DNA from: Agapetus fuscipes
Lineage: Eukaryota; Arthropoda; Insecta; Trichoptera; Glossosomatidae
Length of the DNA: 64,000 nucleotides
NCBI GenBank assembly: GCA_951799405.1
Contig: OX637339.1
Span: forward strand, 19,344,001 to 19,408,000
Direction of reading: 5' to 3'
The position numbers and the translations under genes were made by a program. The number at the start of each line of letters is the position of its first letter. Position 1 is the stretch's first letter. The notes beneath the pieces were generated by a model. The model ran no database searches. It was given only the letters and a program-made list of their open reading frames with translations, and was not told where the DNA came from. Positions 53,101 through 62,399 of this stretch are shown piece after piece.

Positions 53101-56100
53101 ATCACCGAAGTTAAGCAACATTGGGCGCGGATGCTACTTGGATGGGCGCCAGGTACACCGCGTGTTGTTGCCATTTCTTGGACCGCTCCGTAGTCCAGTG
53201 GCTTGGGTTGTGGATTCGAATCCCGGCGGAGCACAAAAATATACCATTTTTATTTCCAAATGTGCTCTTCGCTGGGTTGAAAAATTCATACAACTTTACC
53301 AAAGACCGGTCACTGAAAGGTCCGTCAAACCTTCCAACAGCTGGGTCTTGCTTGAGAATTGGCGCTTTCTACAGCGACGACCAAGCTCGCAGAGGACTCT
53401 TGAGGTGTGATACACACAAAAACAGCGCTCACCAAATAAATCATCCTAATATTATTACTATCCTCATTTTCTTAGTTTGCTTTAGGTCCCAATCGCCAAA
53501 TGCATTATATGCAAATATCCCTTCGGCGATAATGCGACAAGAAGTTACACTATATTTTACACTTATTTAGAGATACATCTCGTAGATAATAGAAAAAAAC
53601 GTGCGTTTATCTGAGAAAACCATGTTGGTTTAATATGTCACTTATTCAGTTTTACCTTTAAGGTGGCGATATGTAGCGTAGTTGCGTTTTTTCACCACTA
53701 TGGTACTCAGTGCCTTCTTTACATCAATCATGCAACTGATCTATTTAAAAATTTAATCACTAGACATGCAACAAATTAGATTTAAAAATAAAATATAATA
53801 TCTACAAAATAAAGAAGCACTCACCCGTGTCGCCAGTGTTTTCATAGACTAGTCACTACGTGCATTTAACAAATATACTGGAGTGCGGCAAGACTAGAAT
53901 ACTGCAGGCAAAACAAAAAAAAAATATAAAAAATATAAAACAAAGTCATACAAAGTTTCAACAAAGCAATATTCTTTCAAAGAAGAGATTGTGAAAGAAT
54001 GGGATATACAAAGTGAATGTAAAAGAAGGATGTGTATGAAATAGGTGATGGATATGCTTGAATTGAAAGAGGTATGTAAGGATAGGAAGAAATGGAAGCA
54101 TGCTATACAGAGGCTCTGGCCACCCCTAGACAGAGTCATAATTGACAGTTACATACTCAATTGACACACATAGACATCAAGTGTAAACTTGCATATACCC
54201 TGAGTACGAGTTGCAAAACTTGAGTAAAGTAAAGTTTACGGAAAGTATTAAAGAGTGATTTTCCCCAAAATCTGCCATTTTTGTTTGTTTGAACTTGATT
54301 TTCTTCATCACTGTAACTCTTTTGCTAAGGCCATAAAGTGCAAGAAACAAAAACGGCAGATTTTGGGGGAAATCCCTCTTTAATACTTTCCGTAAACTTT
54401 ATTTTACTCAAGTTTTGCAACTCGTACTAAGGGTACCGTGCAGCTGTCAATCATAGACGTCATCCAACTTTGAACTTATCCCCGACATCTGTGTTCAACA
54501 ATTCAGAAGACTGCAAGTGGAAACATGTGCTAAACCTTTGTGATTTTTGTTCTTGAATAACTTATACATCGACTGCTCCAAGGAAGACAGCACTAAGTCA
54601 AAAGAGATAGTTTTGCAGGAGAGCCAATTGAATGTTATTTATTCTAAATAATGATTACGGTCGTTAAGACATTTTAAAGAATGAAAAAAACGGATTTTAC
54701 TGACCGTGCATAAGAGAAGAACGATTTTCTCTACGTTTCATCGGAGTCATATCCGACGTCCTCAGGAGACGTGTGTCCTCTATAAGGAGGAACCACGAAC
54801 TGTTGAATTATTGTTGTTAGATCGAGGATGAAGGTTGTAGGTATTTTTAGTAACCTTCGGAGATAGATCCATAGATGTCGCTAGAGCGACATCGCTAGAG
54901 CGACATCTATGGATCTATCTCCGAAGGTTACTAAAAATACCTACAACCTTCATCCTCGATCTAACAACAATAATTCAACAGTTCGTGGTTCCTCCTTATA
55001 GAGGACACACGTCTCCTGAGGACGTCGGATATGACTCCGACGAAACGTAGAGAAAATCGTTCTTCTCTTATGCACGGTCAGTAAAATCCGTTTTTTTCAT
55101 TCTTTAAAATTTTATTTATTCCATGGAGAACAATGCCTAAACTATTTTTTACATTCATTTATTAACGAATTTAAAAGAGATAGAGACACGGCTGTCATTT
55201 TGGAATGAAGATAATAATTTGTTACCTTTAGAAATGGAAATAAGTCAAAAACCTAAATTTCGGAATTACTTCCTTCTTCCTTGAAGCAGTCGACATGTGA
55301 CTGCTCACATAGTATGAAGAGTTGTCAATCAATTAAGGTAGGAAATCAGTAAATGTGCTTGAAAAAGTATTCCGTACTGGGGGTATTCATATAGCCAGAA
55401 TATTCAGAAGCCAAAAAGGTTAATACCTACATATTGCACATTATCAACCCTTGTATATACAAGTAAAGGAATGGGCTCTGAAAATTACCATGCATAGAGA
55501 AATAACTAAAAAACTTAAAATAAGAATACAAGAAGTTATCTCATTGTGGGTGCAAGAAAATAATTATCTGCAAGTTGTTACACTGAATAGGTTGTGTTGA
55601 ATGAAAAGCGGTATTCAGAAATGCAAAAAAACGCAACTAAGCTACACATATAGGTAACTTCTTGCCGCGTTATCCCGTAAGGTGTCGCATGTGGCGAGTT
55701 GAACCTATTTATTTTTACAGGAGGGGGCTGGTACTCATTTCTTGTGAAGGCTGAGTAAACCTTGCCGGTATTTTATTTTGAGGTTTGAAATAAACACAGA
55801 AACGGGAAATCGTTTCTGACACCCTCGGTGGGATTCGAAACCGAGCTCACGGCATGGAATACAAGCACTCTACCAACTGAACTATCGATCAGACTGATTT
55901 GTATATTTTTGTAAATAAGACACATGTAATATGGAAATGCTGGGTTGAACAATTAATGTGCCTTTACCAAAGACCAGTCACCAAAGGTCCATCCAGCCTA
56001 ACTGAAACTGGATCTTGCTTGAGAATTGGTGCTCTGTAGGGAGGAGCAATATCGCAAAAAAAGTCCGGTCGATAGCTTAGTTGGTGGAATGCTTGCATTC

Positions 56101-59100
56101 CACGCCGTGAGCTTGGATTCAAATCCCAATCATTTTGCATTTCGGTGTTTATTTCAAACCCAAAATAAAATACCGGCAAGGTTTACTCAGCCTTTACAAG
56201 AAATGAGTTGTTCCTTGACTTATAGGTTGTTATGCGGCTGACCACCCATAATGTAAAAATTGGTTCACTTTGCCAATGTCACCTCTGTTTCAGGGAAGGA
56301 CGGCAAGAGTTGCAAGGCTTATGTTCATTTGAGATTGGGTTTTTATATTGTAGGTCCACATGCGGCATGTGTTAGCGCGAAATTATACATATCTGCTTGT
56401 GGGAATGCATTTAATATAAAACTTAAATGATATATATCTTTGCAGCTTAGATTAGATTAGATTAGATTAGTACCAGCGAAGGGTCCGGAGCTGGGTAAAC
56501 CGCCACTTCAACTGAAGTGGTTGAACATGTAAAAATAAAAAGAATCCACATGCCACATGCCGACCCCTACGGGGCCCACACGCTAAGGAGTTGCAATTTA
56601 TGTGCAGCTTAGTTAGGTTAGAAAAAATCCTAGATCACCCTATTCCATTCAAATACAGGGATACAATTTTGATAGCGCTCCTAGTGTCAGTTTTAGCTGT
56701 CACTGAGAGATTTTCACGAGGAAGCGAGATAGATGCATTGAAAGTCGGCAATGAGGAAGGGAGATAGATGTATAGAAAATAAAATCCTGCCGCTAGGAGC
56801 GCTATCTAAATTGGATCACAGTGCTTTCTTGCCAATTTACTACAACTTAAAAAATCAAGATTCAAACATACTCATGCAAGAAGATCTACCACGCAACATT
56901 TGATACCTTGATTTATTGACGTGTCTCTTCAACGCGTGCTGCATGGTTCGTGCCGTGTGCTGCGCCCTCGCGTGGGCCTCCGCGGTCTCTCTGTGCCGTT
57001 GGCCGGCCACGGTCCTGTCACTCTCGGCCTGGTTGACGCGTGCCGTGGCGTGGTTCAGCATCTCCTGCCAGGCGGGGTCCAGCGGCACCCCACCACCGCC
57101 GCTGCCCTCTTGCGATGATTCGCACAGCTTGCAGAGGCCTTGCTCGGCTAGGTACACCTGGAACCATGGCGGTAGTAATTCAATGGCTATGAATGTAATT
57201 TACTACCAATCGACATGATGCACGGTCTTTGACGCCATACATTGTTTGATAGTGCTGTCTCGCTCACGACATATGAAATACTTTTGTCATTTTCTATGTT
57301 AGTACCGCGCCTTAATTCCGTTTTCAATCTACATACATATCACCATAGAAACACATGAAATCACCATGGCAACGGTATTTGTTACTAGTGTTGTTGAAAG
57401 TTAGAATATATCAGATAAATTCCGAATTCAAAAATATTCCGTCCTCATTGTGTATGTGATAATTTTCAAAAGTATCTATTACCGCGAGCATAGTAGCTAC
57501 ATACTTAACAAGCAAATAATAATATTAGGATGATTTATTTGGTGAGCGCTGAATCACACCTGAAAAGCCCTCTGCGAGCTTAGTCGTCGCTATAGAAAGC
57601 ACCAATTTTCAAGCAAGATCAAGTTGCTATAAGGCTGGATGGACCTTTGGTGACCGGTCTTTGGTAGAGTATTATGAATTTTTCACCCAGCAAAGAGCAT
57701 ATTTGAAAATATAAATGGTAAATCTTTTGTGCTCTACCGGGATTCAAACATACAACCTTCCATTTACGAGTCCGAAGTGTTACCACTGAACTATGCACCG
57801 GTCTCTGTCATTACTTATTTTGGGTAATTTTCTACAAAAGATAGTTCTGATCTCACATGTTGAACTGAGCTATCAACTGACAAAATTGATTTGTGTTCCG
57901 GTGATAGAAGGATTAGCCGGCTTGATGCCATTTCCAGGGGACGCCCAATTACTTTCCGTATTATGAACCTTAATCTGCGTGGAGGCTCCTTCTTTGTCCC
58001 CCTTTGGGGGCTGCACATAGGATGGTGTTCCGGACACGGAAAGTAAGTAAGTAAGTAACTGACAAAGTATACCTAAGTAGAGTTTTTTTTAAATGTTGAT
58101 TCTGACGACACCAACTAGGGCTTACTCGAGACTCGCCCAGTTGTGTGCCGGAGCACCAGCTCTGATTCAAGGGAATAAAAACTCCGATGATCAATGGTCA
58201 GCTGCTACTGATTTATTGAGTCATTCATTACTCCTTTTATATTACAAAGTTGTACATACTTTTTCCTTATAAAGACTATAATCTAGAAACTTCTATTGCG
58301 CCACCACAAAACAGTGTCTTGACCTACATTGTCAGCAAATTCAATATATCAAGGCTGATTAATAATTATAAATCCAGAAATTTCGATACATTGCGCCACA
58401 AAAACATATCTTAACCTACATTGTCAGCAAATTCGTTCTTTATTGACAATCATAAGTATGCCAATGATGACCAATGCATGTATCCAATTATTTTAAAATA
58501 ACAAACATGTAAGTACATAATGTGGCTACTTTCTGCGGTTCTGGAACAATCTATGAAATTCTGAACTCATGTTAAAAAGTATTTTTAACAAATGTCCTAA
58601 TTTACCATTTCTCTGGCAGCTGAATGGGCGCTGTTGGCCTTCTCATACAAAACAGCTGCACTCCTCATCTCATGGAGAGCCTGTAATAAAAAAATCACCA
58701 GTCTGTTAATGTGAATGAAATATTACACCTTTTCGTAGAAATTCGTATTTACAAGAACGACGTCACTTTTGGTACTCGTACATCATTTGCCATCATCCGC
58801 AGACCAGACTCCCCCGCCCTTAATGCGAATGACGTAATATATGGACAGCCCCTAAGTGATCTATATCTAAATCTAAGCTGCAAAGATATATATTATTTAA
58901 GATTTATATTAAATGCATTCCCACAAGCAGATATGTATAATTTCGCGCTAACACCGCATGTGGACCTACAATATAAAAACCCAATCTCAAATGAACATAA
59001 GTCCTGCAACTCTTGCCGTCCTTCCCTGAAACAGGGGTGACATTGGCTATATGAGGTTAAAAGTTGCAAAGATATATTAACATTTAAGGCTCTGAAATGC

Positions 59101-59752
59101 ATGCCCACAAACAAAAACGTGTAGTTCGCGCTTACAAATGCTGAGTGTGTACATACAAATAAAATCCAAACCTCAAATGAACATAAGCCCTACGTTTGCC
59201 AACCTTCCTTGACACAGAGGTGACATTAGCAAAGTGAACCATTTTTTACAGTATGGGTGGTCAGCCTCATACCAACCTATAAGTCAAGGAATATCTGATG
59301 ATTCACTGATTTGAGAAATTGTGGATAAAACATTCTATTGGGTGTAACTTCTCATAGTAAGTGAACTAATTATAAGGAAGTGCTCATGACAAACTTCTAA
59401 ACTACAGGATTTTCACACTTCTTTAGTGTTTTCTCTTCTAGAAAATAGGAAAAAGCTGCATTTATCTTGGAAACTCATGTTAGCTTAATATGTCACTTAT
59501 TTAGTTTTACCTTTGAGGTATCGATATCTTCGCAAGATAGATTATTGATTATATACTTACAGTATTGGCTTTGAACCTTGCTTCATAGTAGGGTCTCGAC
59601 TTATCGATGCAATTCCCTAATTTCTTGGCCAAGGACTGTATCTTGAAGGTGCTTTCAAACAGAAGCTGCCGGAATATCAAGCGAGCTTCATCCAGATCAA
59701 CTTCCAACTTGTTAATGTCGTCTGTTGATGTATTCAGTCTCTCTAGTTCCAC
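50005..59752 (-). CDS. pcs-like: SH3BP5 / Parcas family RAB11 guanine-nucleotide exchange factor (nearly complete, seven exons)
   Basis: Reading the minus strand, exons 59752-59561, 58680-58606, 57157-56907, 52746-52568, 52014-51160, 50840-50660 and 50113-50005 join in frame (1842 nt, 613 residues plus TGA). All have AG/GT borders. SH3BP5 proteins form a long antiparallel coiled coil that activates RAB11 and bind SH3/BTK-type kinases; Parcas is the Drosophila member. Visible family blocks: STDDINKLEVDLDEAR at the start, KSRPYYEARFKAN, DPAWQEMLNHATARV, KRHVNKSR joined to PYFEEKARYN, and NLEQISEEIHRHR. After that, about 380 polar residues are probably disordered and are the insect-specific part. 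This makes the protein longer than human SH3BP5 (455 residues). The window product starts directly at the V-E-L-E-R-L-N block, so an exon with the initiator Met is missing; I did not find it between 59753 and 64000. Confidence 0.92.
50214..50474. mobile_element. 261-bp MITE in intron 6 of the SH3BP5-like gene
   Basis: Perfect 25-bp ends tttcatatcgactgctccaa(ggaag) and complement. Its body (tgacttatttccatttctga, gacagccgtgtctctatctc) is the inverse of the element at 54560. Confidence 0.87.
50660..50840 (-). CDS. SH3BP5-like exon 6: Ser/Arg/Pro-rich tail
   Basis: Acceptor ttttccag, donor gtacag. Encodes IMMFQITSLTERRSSEPRSD, a basic Pro segment (KSRRLPSPLDKSL) and acidic VSDDQASDTESLAR. The RRLPSPL stretch resembles a possible SH3-ligand or phosphosite region; that role is an inference. 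Confidence 0.9.
50905..51125 (+). mobile_element. CR1-like LINE 3' end in intron 5
   Basis: FGDRAFRVAVPVE-like coding relic (cgcgctttccgtgttgcggt), gggcccttgaggtgtgacac, aacggcgctctcttatcatt, aaataaattagcctgatata and (ata)n. This is the clearest 3' end for comparison with SINE B. Confidence 0.85.
51160..52014 (-). CDS. SH3BP5-like exon 5: long polar, probably disordered region
   Basis: An 855-nt exon between acceptor ttttcag and donor gtatgc. Codon phases match both neighbours only in this frame. It is rich in Asn, Lys, Glu, Ser and Thr. Possibly functional short stretches are NWIEINLEYSSPEEISF, SADSPRRIIRNRLAPQKSL (basic, phosphosite-like) and RRQSLDVLLNDTGEKMKEIF near its end. There are no vertebrate-like domains here. 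The exon is less GC-rich than the coiled-coil exons, as expected for weaker constraint. Confidence 0.88.
52088..52335. repeat. Inverted partner of the 57183 element
   Basis: ttatcagatattttcatact, aacaacactagtaacaaac, tgtatggtgtcaaagacggtgc. The complement occurs at 57183-57424, in another intron of the same gene. Confidence 0.8.
52390..52555 (+). repeat. Family A, diverged, 3'-truncated
   Basis: gggcttacaggttggcatga to ttgagttttt, then tttataaattatag. Confidence 0.6.
52568..52746 (-). CDS. SH3BP5-like exon 4: end of coiled coil
   Basis: Acceptor gcgtcag, donor gtatca. The split Arg codon continues as PYFEEKARYNALLDTQKSR, then AKLSYAQALRNLEQISEEIH, then a Pro/His-rich turn. Very GC-rich compared with flanking DNA. 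Confidence 0.94.
52840..53020. repeat. Two SINE C heads, inverted
   Basis: Plus: gtcgatagctcagttggtaa with B box; minus: ctcacggcatagaatgcaag to accactgacctatcgac. Confidence 0.7.
53060..53465 (+). repeat. 5S rRNA-headed composite SINE, LINE-type tail
   Basis: 5S part 53060-53174 (gttgaaagcaccggttctca, gatcaccgaagttaagcaac, ttggatgggcgccaggtaca, ccgcgtgttgttgcc). The family B head follows, lacking the cttcggactcgtaaatgg stretch (gtccagtgg joins cttgggttg). B body, cttgaggtgtgatacacaca and a taatattatt tail complete it. Same 5S-B junction spacing as at 6246. Confidence 0.88.
53466..53690. repeat. SINE C and family E scraps
   Basis: gataatgcgacaagaagtta (C tail) and ttaatatgtcacttattcag (E, minus). 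Confidence 0.5.
53890..54145 (+). mobile_element. LINE 3' end (41-kb family)
   Basis: agagattgtgaaagaatggg, ggtatgtaaggataggaaga, agaggctctggccaccccta. Confidence 0.75.
54201..54432. mobile_element. Foldback MITE with ~85-bp arms
   Basis: gtacgagttgcaaaacttga ... ccccaaaatctgccattttt and near-perfect complement to caagttttgcaactcgtact. Confidence 0.9.
54555..55305. mobile_element. MITE (50214 family, inverted) containing a nested foldback
   Basis: Ends acatcgactgctccaaggaa and ttccttgaagcagtcgacat. The body matches 50214-50474 in reverse on both sides of an insert at 54672-55109. Confidence 0.87.
54672..55109. mobile_element. 438-bp near-perfect foldback with hammerhead-like cores
   Basis: Arms of ~210 bp. 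Plus core 55011-55053: tctc, CUGAGGA, (c)gtcgga/tccgac(g), GAAAC, GUA, gaga; ctc pairs with gag. The mirror core lies on the minus strand near 54742-54780. The centre is a short tandem gcgacatcgctagagcgac. Confidence 0.85.
55630..55905 (-). repeat. SINE C with internal deletion
   Basis: Complement: gcaactaagctacacatata, aacctatttatttttacagg joins gagggggctgg, losing the paired ccacttcaactgaagtgg block; head tgaactatcgatcagact. Confidence 0.82.
55930..56212 (+). repeat. SINE B-C dimer, truncated both ends
   Basis: tgctgggttgaacaattaat (B body), caatatcgcaaaaaaagtcc junction, ggtcgatagcttagttggtg C head. The family A element at 56213 cuts the C body. Confidence 0.75.
56213..56475 (+). repeat. 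Family A, complete
   Basis: cttgacttataggttgttat to (attag)n; nearly identical to 13454-13711 (gagattgggtttttatattg). Confidence 0.87.
56480..56622 (+). repeat. Diverged SINE C 3' half
   Basis: gccacttcaactgaagtggt, ccgacccctacggggcccac, gtgcagcttagttaggtta. Confidence 0.6.
56645..56822. mobile_element. MITE-like inverted repeat
   Basis: gatagcgctcctag and ctaggagcgctatc with outer atcaccctattccattc / aattggatcac. Lies next to exon 3 of the SH3BP5-like gene. Confidence 0.55.
56907..57157 (-). CDS. SH3BP5-like exon 3: conserved WQEMLNHAT block
   Basis: Acceptor ttccag, donor gtatca, ending in phase 2. Encodes VYLAEQGL, a short Gly-rich insert (GSGGGGVPL), DPAWQEMLNHATARVNQAES, and the return helix ending ALKRHVNKS. 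The DxxWQEMLNHAT motif is the family hallmark. The Cys/Gly insert before it looks lineage-specific. Confidence 0.93.
57183..57424. repeat. Inverted partner of the 52088 element
   Basis: gcacggtctttgacgccata, gtttgttactagtgttgttg-like text, and accatggcaacgg, in the opposite direction. Confidence 0.8.
57520..57805 (-). repeat. SINE B with shortened LINE-type tail
   Basis: Complement from ggatgatttatttggtgagc (missing tttttgtgtgtatc) to actgaactatgcaccggtc. Confidence 0.82.
57832..58066 (+). mobile_element. LINE 3' end with (agta)n tail
   Basis: Coding-like sequence to tgggggctgcacataggatg, then gacacggaaagtaagtaagtaagtaac. I could not name the clade. Confidence 0.5.
58606..58680 (-). CDS. 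SH3BP5-like exon 2 (75 nt)
   Basis: A small exon of 25 codons between acceptor attacag and donor gtaaat. It encodes ALHEMRSAAVLYEKANSAHS followed by AAREM. Human SH3BP5L has a similar Y-E-x-A-x-x-x-H-x-A-A-R-E-M segment here, and the next exon supplies V-x-x-A-E-Q-G. It is easy to miss because of its size. Confidence 0.88.
58732..58853. mobile_element. Right half of the 1081 MITE
   Basis: aaattcgtatttacaagaac to tatatggacagcccct matches 1250-1366 closely. Confidence 0.82.
58858..59046 (-). repeat. Family A, 5'-truncated
   Basis: Complement: ctaagctgcaaagatatata to aacaggggtgacattgg. Confidence 0.82.
59050..59290 (-). repeat. Family A, complete
   Basis: Complement: gttaaaagttgcaaagatat to cctataagtcaagga; different subfamily from its neighbour. 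Confidence 0.83.
59295..59530 (-). mobile_element. Family E element
   Basis: gattcactgatttgagaaat to ttatttagttttacctttga; ends 30 bp from exon 1 of the SH3BP5-like gene. Confidence 0.72.
59561..59752 (-). CDS. SH3BP5-like exon 1 (in window): first coiled-coil helix
   Basis: Acceptor ttatag, donor gtaagt, 64 codons in phase 0. Encodes ELERLNTSTDDINKLEVDL and then DKSRPYYEARFKANT, the N-terminal helix of the SH3BP5 hairpin. The exon is preceded by a splice acceptor, so the GTG at its start is not an initiator. Confidence 0.93.
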
Positions 59753-59944
59753 CTATAACAACAATAAACAAACAACTGGCTAGTAAACATCATCACTCTT
59801 TCTCTTTCGCTTGTTTTCTCTCAACTACTTTTTCCAGCTTTTTGTGTCCTAATGTAACAGTGTTTTACAAAGTGATCTGTAGCTGAAATTAATTGCCATT
59901 TTTATTTACGTATTTATTTTAACAAATAAATTACCAGTAATTGT

Positions 59945-60180
59945 ACTTTAACTGTAACTCTGTCACCATTCCGATAGGAGTGGCCAGAGCCTCTGCAGAA
60001 CTACCTCCATTTCTTCCTATCCTTACATACCCCTTTCAATTCATTCATGTACCTTTTTCATACATTTTCTTCTTCTACACTCACTTTTAATATATCCCAT
60101 TCTTTCACACTCTCCTTAATCTGATCACTCCATACTTTTCTCAGTCGTCACTTACCTCTTTTTCCTTTCACTCTTCCTTA
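59945..60180 (-). mobile_element. LINE 3' end (41-kb family)
   Basis: Complement: gtaactctgtcaccattccg, gtggccagagcctctgcaga, tcttcctatccttacatac, and a GRPRK-like relic. Confidence 0.75.
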
Positions 60181-60965
60181 TTTTACATAAATAAATGTGA
60201 CGCCACACTACCAGGTTGCTAGGGTGAAGGCTAACTTCAATTTTGTTGTTGGTTGCTAAGAGTTGACCAAAAAAACCTATTGGGAAACTCTATGCAAAAA
60301 ACATTCCGACTCAATTATGTTTGAATTTGGAACAAAAACAAACAAAGGAATCAAAACTTGAAATTTTGAATTTGGAACAAGAACTATTGAACCAACAATG
60401 AATAAGTAATGTACATTCTTACAGACGAAAAAACCTAATTTGTAAAAGAAAAACTTATTTAATGAAAGGAGTAAGGATCAAATAAATTAAATAAATAAAT
60501 TATTGTAATATTCAGATACAAATTTAGTTTTGTTTGGTGAATTTTGAAATCGGTAAAGGCGGCGAAAAAGGTTGCTCGAGAAATGGCATTGAAAAAATCG
60601 ATTTTTTCACCTGGACCCTGGGGTCGACCGTGTCCATACAATCTGAGGCACATTCAGACATGTTTATAAATGATAATTAATCAATGTTTAATTGTAGTTA
60701 AGAGTCGAGAAAGGCGTTTGCGAAAATCATCTTTGACAAGTGACCGACCGTCAGTAAAGTCATAACAAAAAATGTCACTGCGTGGGGATAACAGAGCCGA
60801 AAATAAATAATATGGGGAGAAAACGCTTACATACCTACCTGTTTAGTTATTTTATATATTTTTAGTTATGATTAATATTTAAAAAACAAAGCAGCTTCTG
60901 ATATCCACAAAAATAAACACACATATATTTGGAGCATATATCCATATTTACATGTACCTACACCA
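60181..60965. other. No gene seen
   Basis: AT-rich; two caggttgctagggtg-type repeats near 60210-60250. I looked here for the missing first exon of the SH3BP5-like gene and saw none. Confidence 0.4.
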
Positions 60966-60969
60966 TTTT

Positions 60970-61095
60970 TATGAAATGGAAAGGCGGCAGGAGTTGCAAA
61001 GTTGATGTTCATTTGAGGTTTGGTTTATTTTGCATACAGGCAGCACGTGTAAGCGCGAACTTACGTGTGCCTGCTTTTGCATCTTTGATTATAGA
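60970..61095 (+). repeat. Family A fragment
   Basis: ggaaaggcggcaggagttgc to gcatctttgattatag. Confidence 0.6.
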
Positions 61096-61319
61096 GTAAA
61101 TACCTACGAACCTACTTATTAAACAAAATGTGAAGCGTAAGTGTGCAATGTACCTACTCAGCACAGATTACCAATGTTAAAAAATGTGACGTAAAAATGC
61201 CGGGTTGCTAGGGGAGAGGCAAAATAATATTTTGGTATAGGTTGCTAAGGGCCCTAGTTGCATAGGCCCATGATGTCCGCTCGCAGAGAAACATGCCAAG
61301 TTTCAAATTTGGCGCTGAG

Positions 61320-61500
61320 TTCATCCATTAATTTTAATTAAGGAATCATCCATTAAAAATTACCCAGCGTAATCTCAAGGTCAAATATATCCTAAAGAGG
61401 ATCTGATGGGACTCGAAACGGCACTGTTTTATTCCAAACATACGCCAATCAAATGACCACCTGCTCGGGCATAGTCAACAAAGGTGACGTGTTGCATAAA
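61320..61500 (-). repeat. SINE D, diverged
   Basis: Complement: ttaattaaggaatcatccat, gggactcgaaacggcac, ctgctcgggcatagtc. Confidence 0.5.
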
Positions 61501-61539
61501 GGTGAGTCTACAGTGGAATCTGAACCTAGCAAAATGTAC

Positions 61540-61695
61540 TCTATAATCTAAGTTGCAAAGATATATAATATTTGAGATTCATATGAAATGCATTCCCATA
61601 AGCAGACACGTATAGCTCATGTTAATGCATGCTGTATATGGACTTACAACATAAAAACCCATCTCAAATGAACATAGGCCCTTCAACTCTTGCCA
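61540..61695 (-). repeat. Family A 3' part
   Basis: Complement: ctaagttgcaaagatatata to ttcaactcttgccagcct; a LINE end starts at the break. Confidence 0.75.
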
Positions 61696-61699
61696 GCCT

Positions 61700-62395
61700 T
61701 CCAAAAAGAATGTGATGAGATGGTTTGGGCATGTGGAAAGAATGAATGATGATAGACTGACAAAGTTAATATACAAAGAAAGTGTGAAAGAAAAAAGAGG
61801 GAAGGGACGACGGAAAGCAAGTGGTCGGTGCAATAGGAAGAATAGCAAAGAACAAGCGATTGACGATGGATCTGAGAATGGCGGTACACAATGGCATATT
61901 GTTACCGACTTTGATGTATGGAAGTGAAGCATGGACAGTGAACGATAGCGAAATGAGTAAAGTATGTACGGTGGAAATGAAGCATTTGAGAAGCATGACA
62001 GGAAAAACTCTGAGGGATAGAGTTAGGAATGAATGGGTAAAAAAATAATGTAATTTGAAAGTGGATGTGAAACTTGAGGTAGGTACAAAAGAATGTGATG
62101 AGATGGTTTGGGCATGTGGAAAGAATGAATGATGATAGACTGATAAAGTATGTATACAAAGAAAGTGTGAAAGGGAAAAGAGGGAAGGGACGACCGAGAA
62201 AAGTATGAGGTGATCAGATTGAGGATATTGTGAACGAATGGGATGTCAAAGTGAGCGTAAAAGAATAAAAATTCATGAAAAAGGTGATGGTTATGAATGA
62301 ATTCAAAGAGGTATATCAGGATAGGAAAAAATGGAGGCAACTCTGCAGAGGCTCTGGCCACCCCTAGCGGAATGGCGACAGAGTTATAGTAAGTC
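61700..62395 (+). mobile_element. LINE ORF2 end, internally rearranged
   Basis: First RWFGHVERMNDDRLTKLIYK-like text (61710-61812), then an upstream piece (RIAKNKRLTMDLRMAVHNGI, LMYGSEAWTVNDSEMSKV, SMTGKTLRDRVRNEWVKK), then RWFGHVERM again at 62095 and the normal end ggccacccctagcgg. The first block is a misplaced duplicate. Several frameshifts. Confidence 0.8.
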
Positions 62396-62399
62396 AGGG

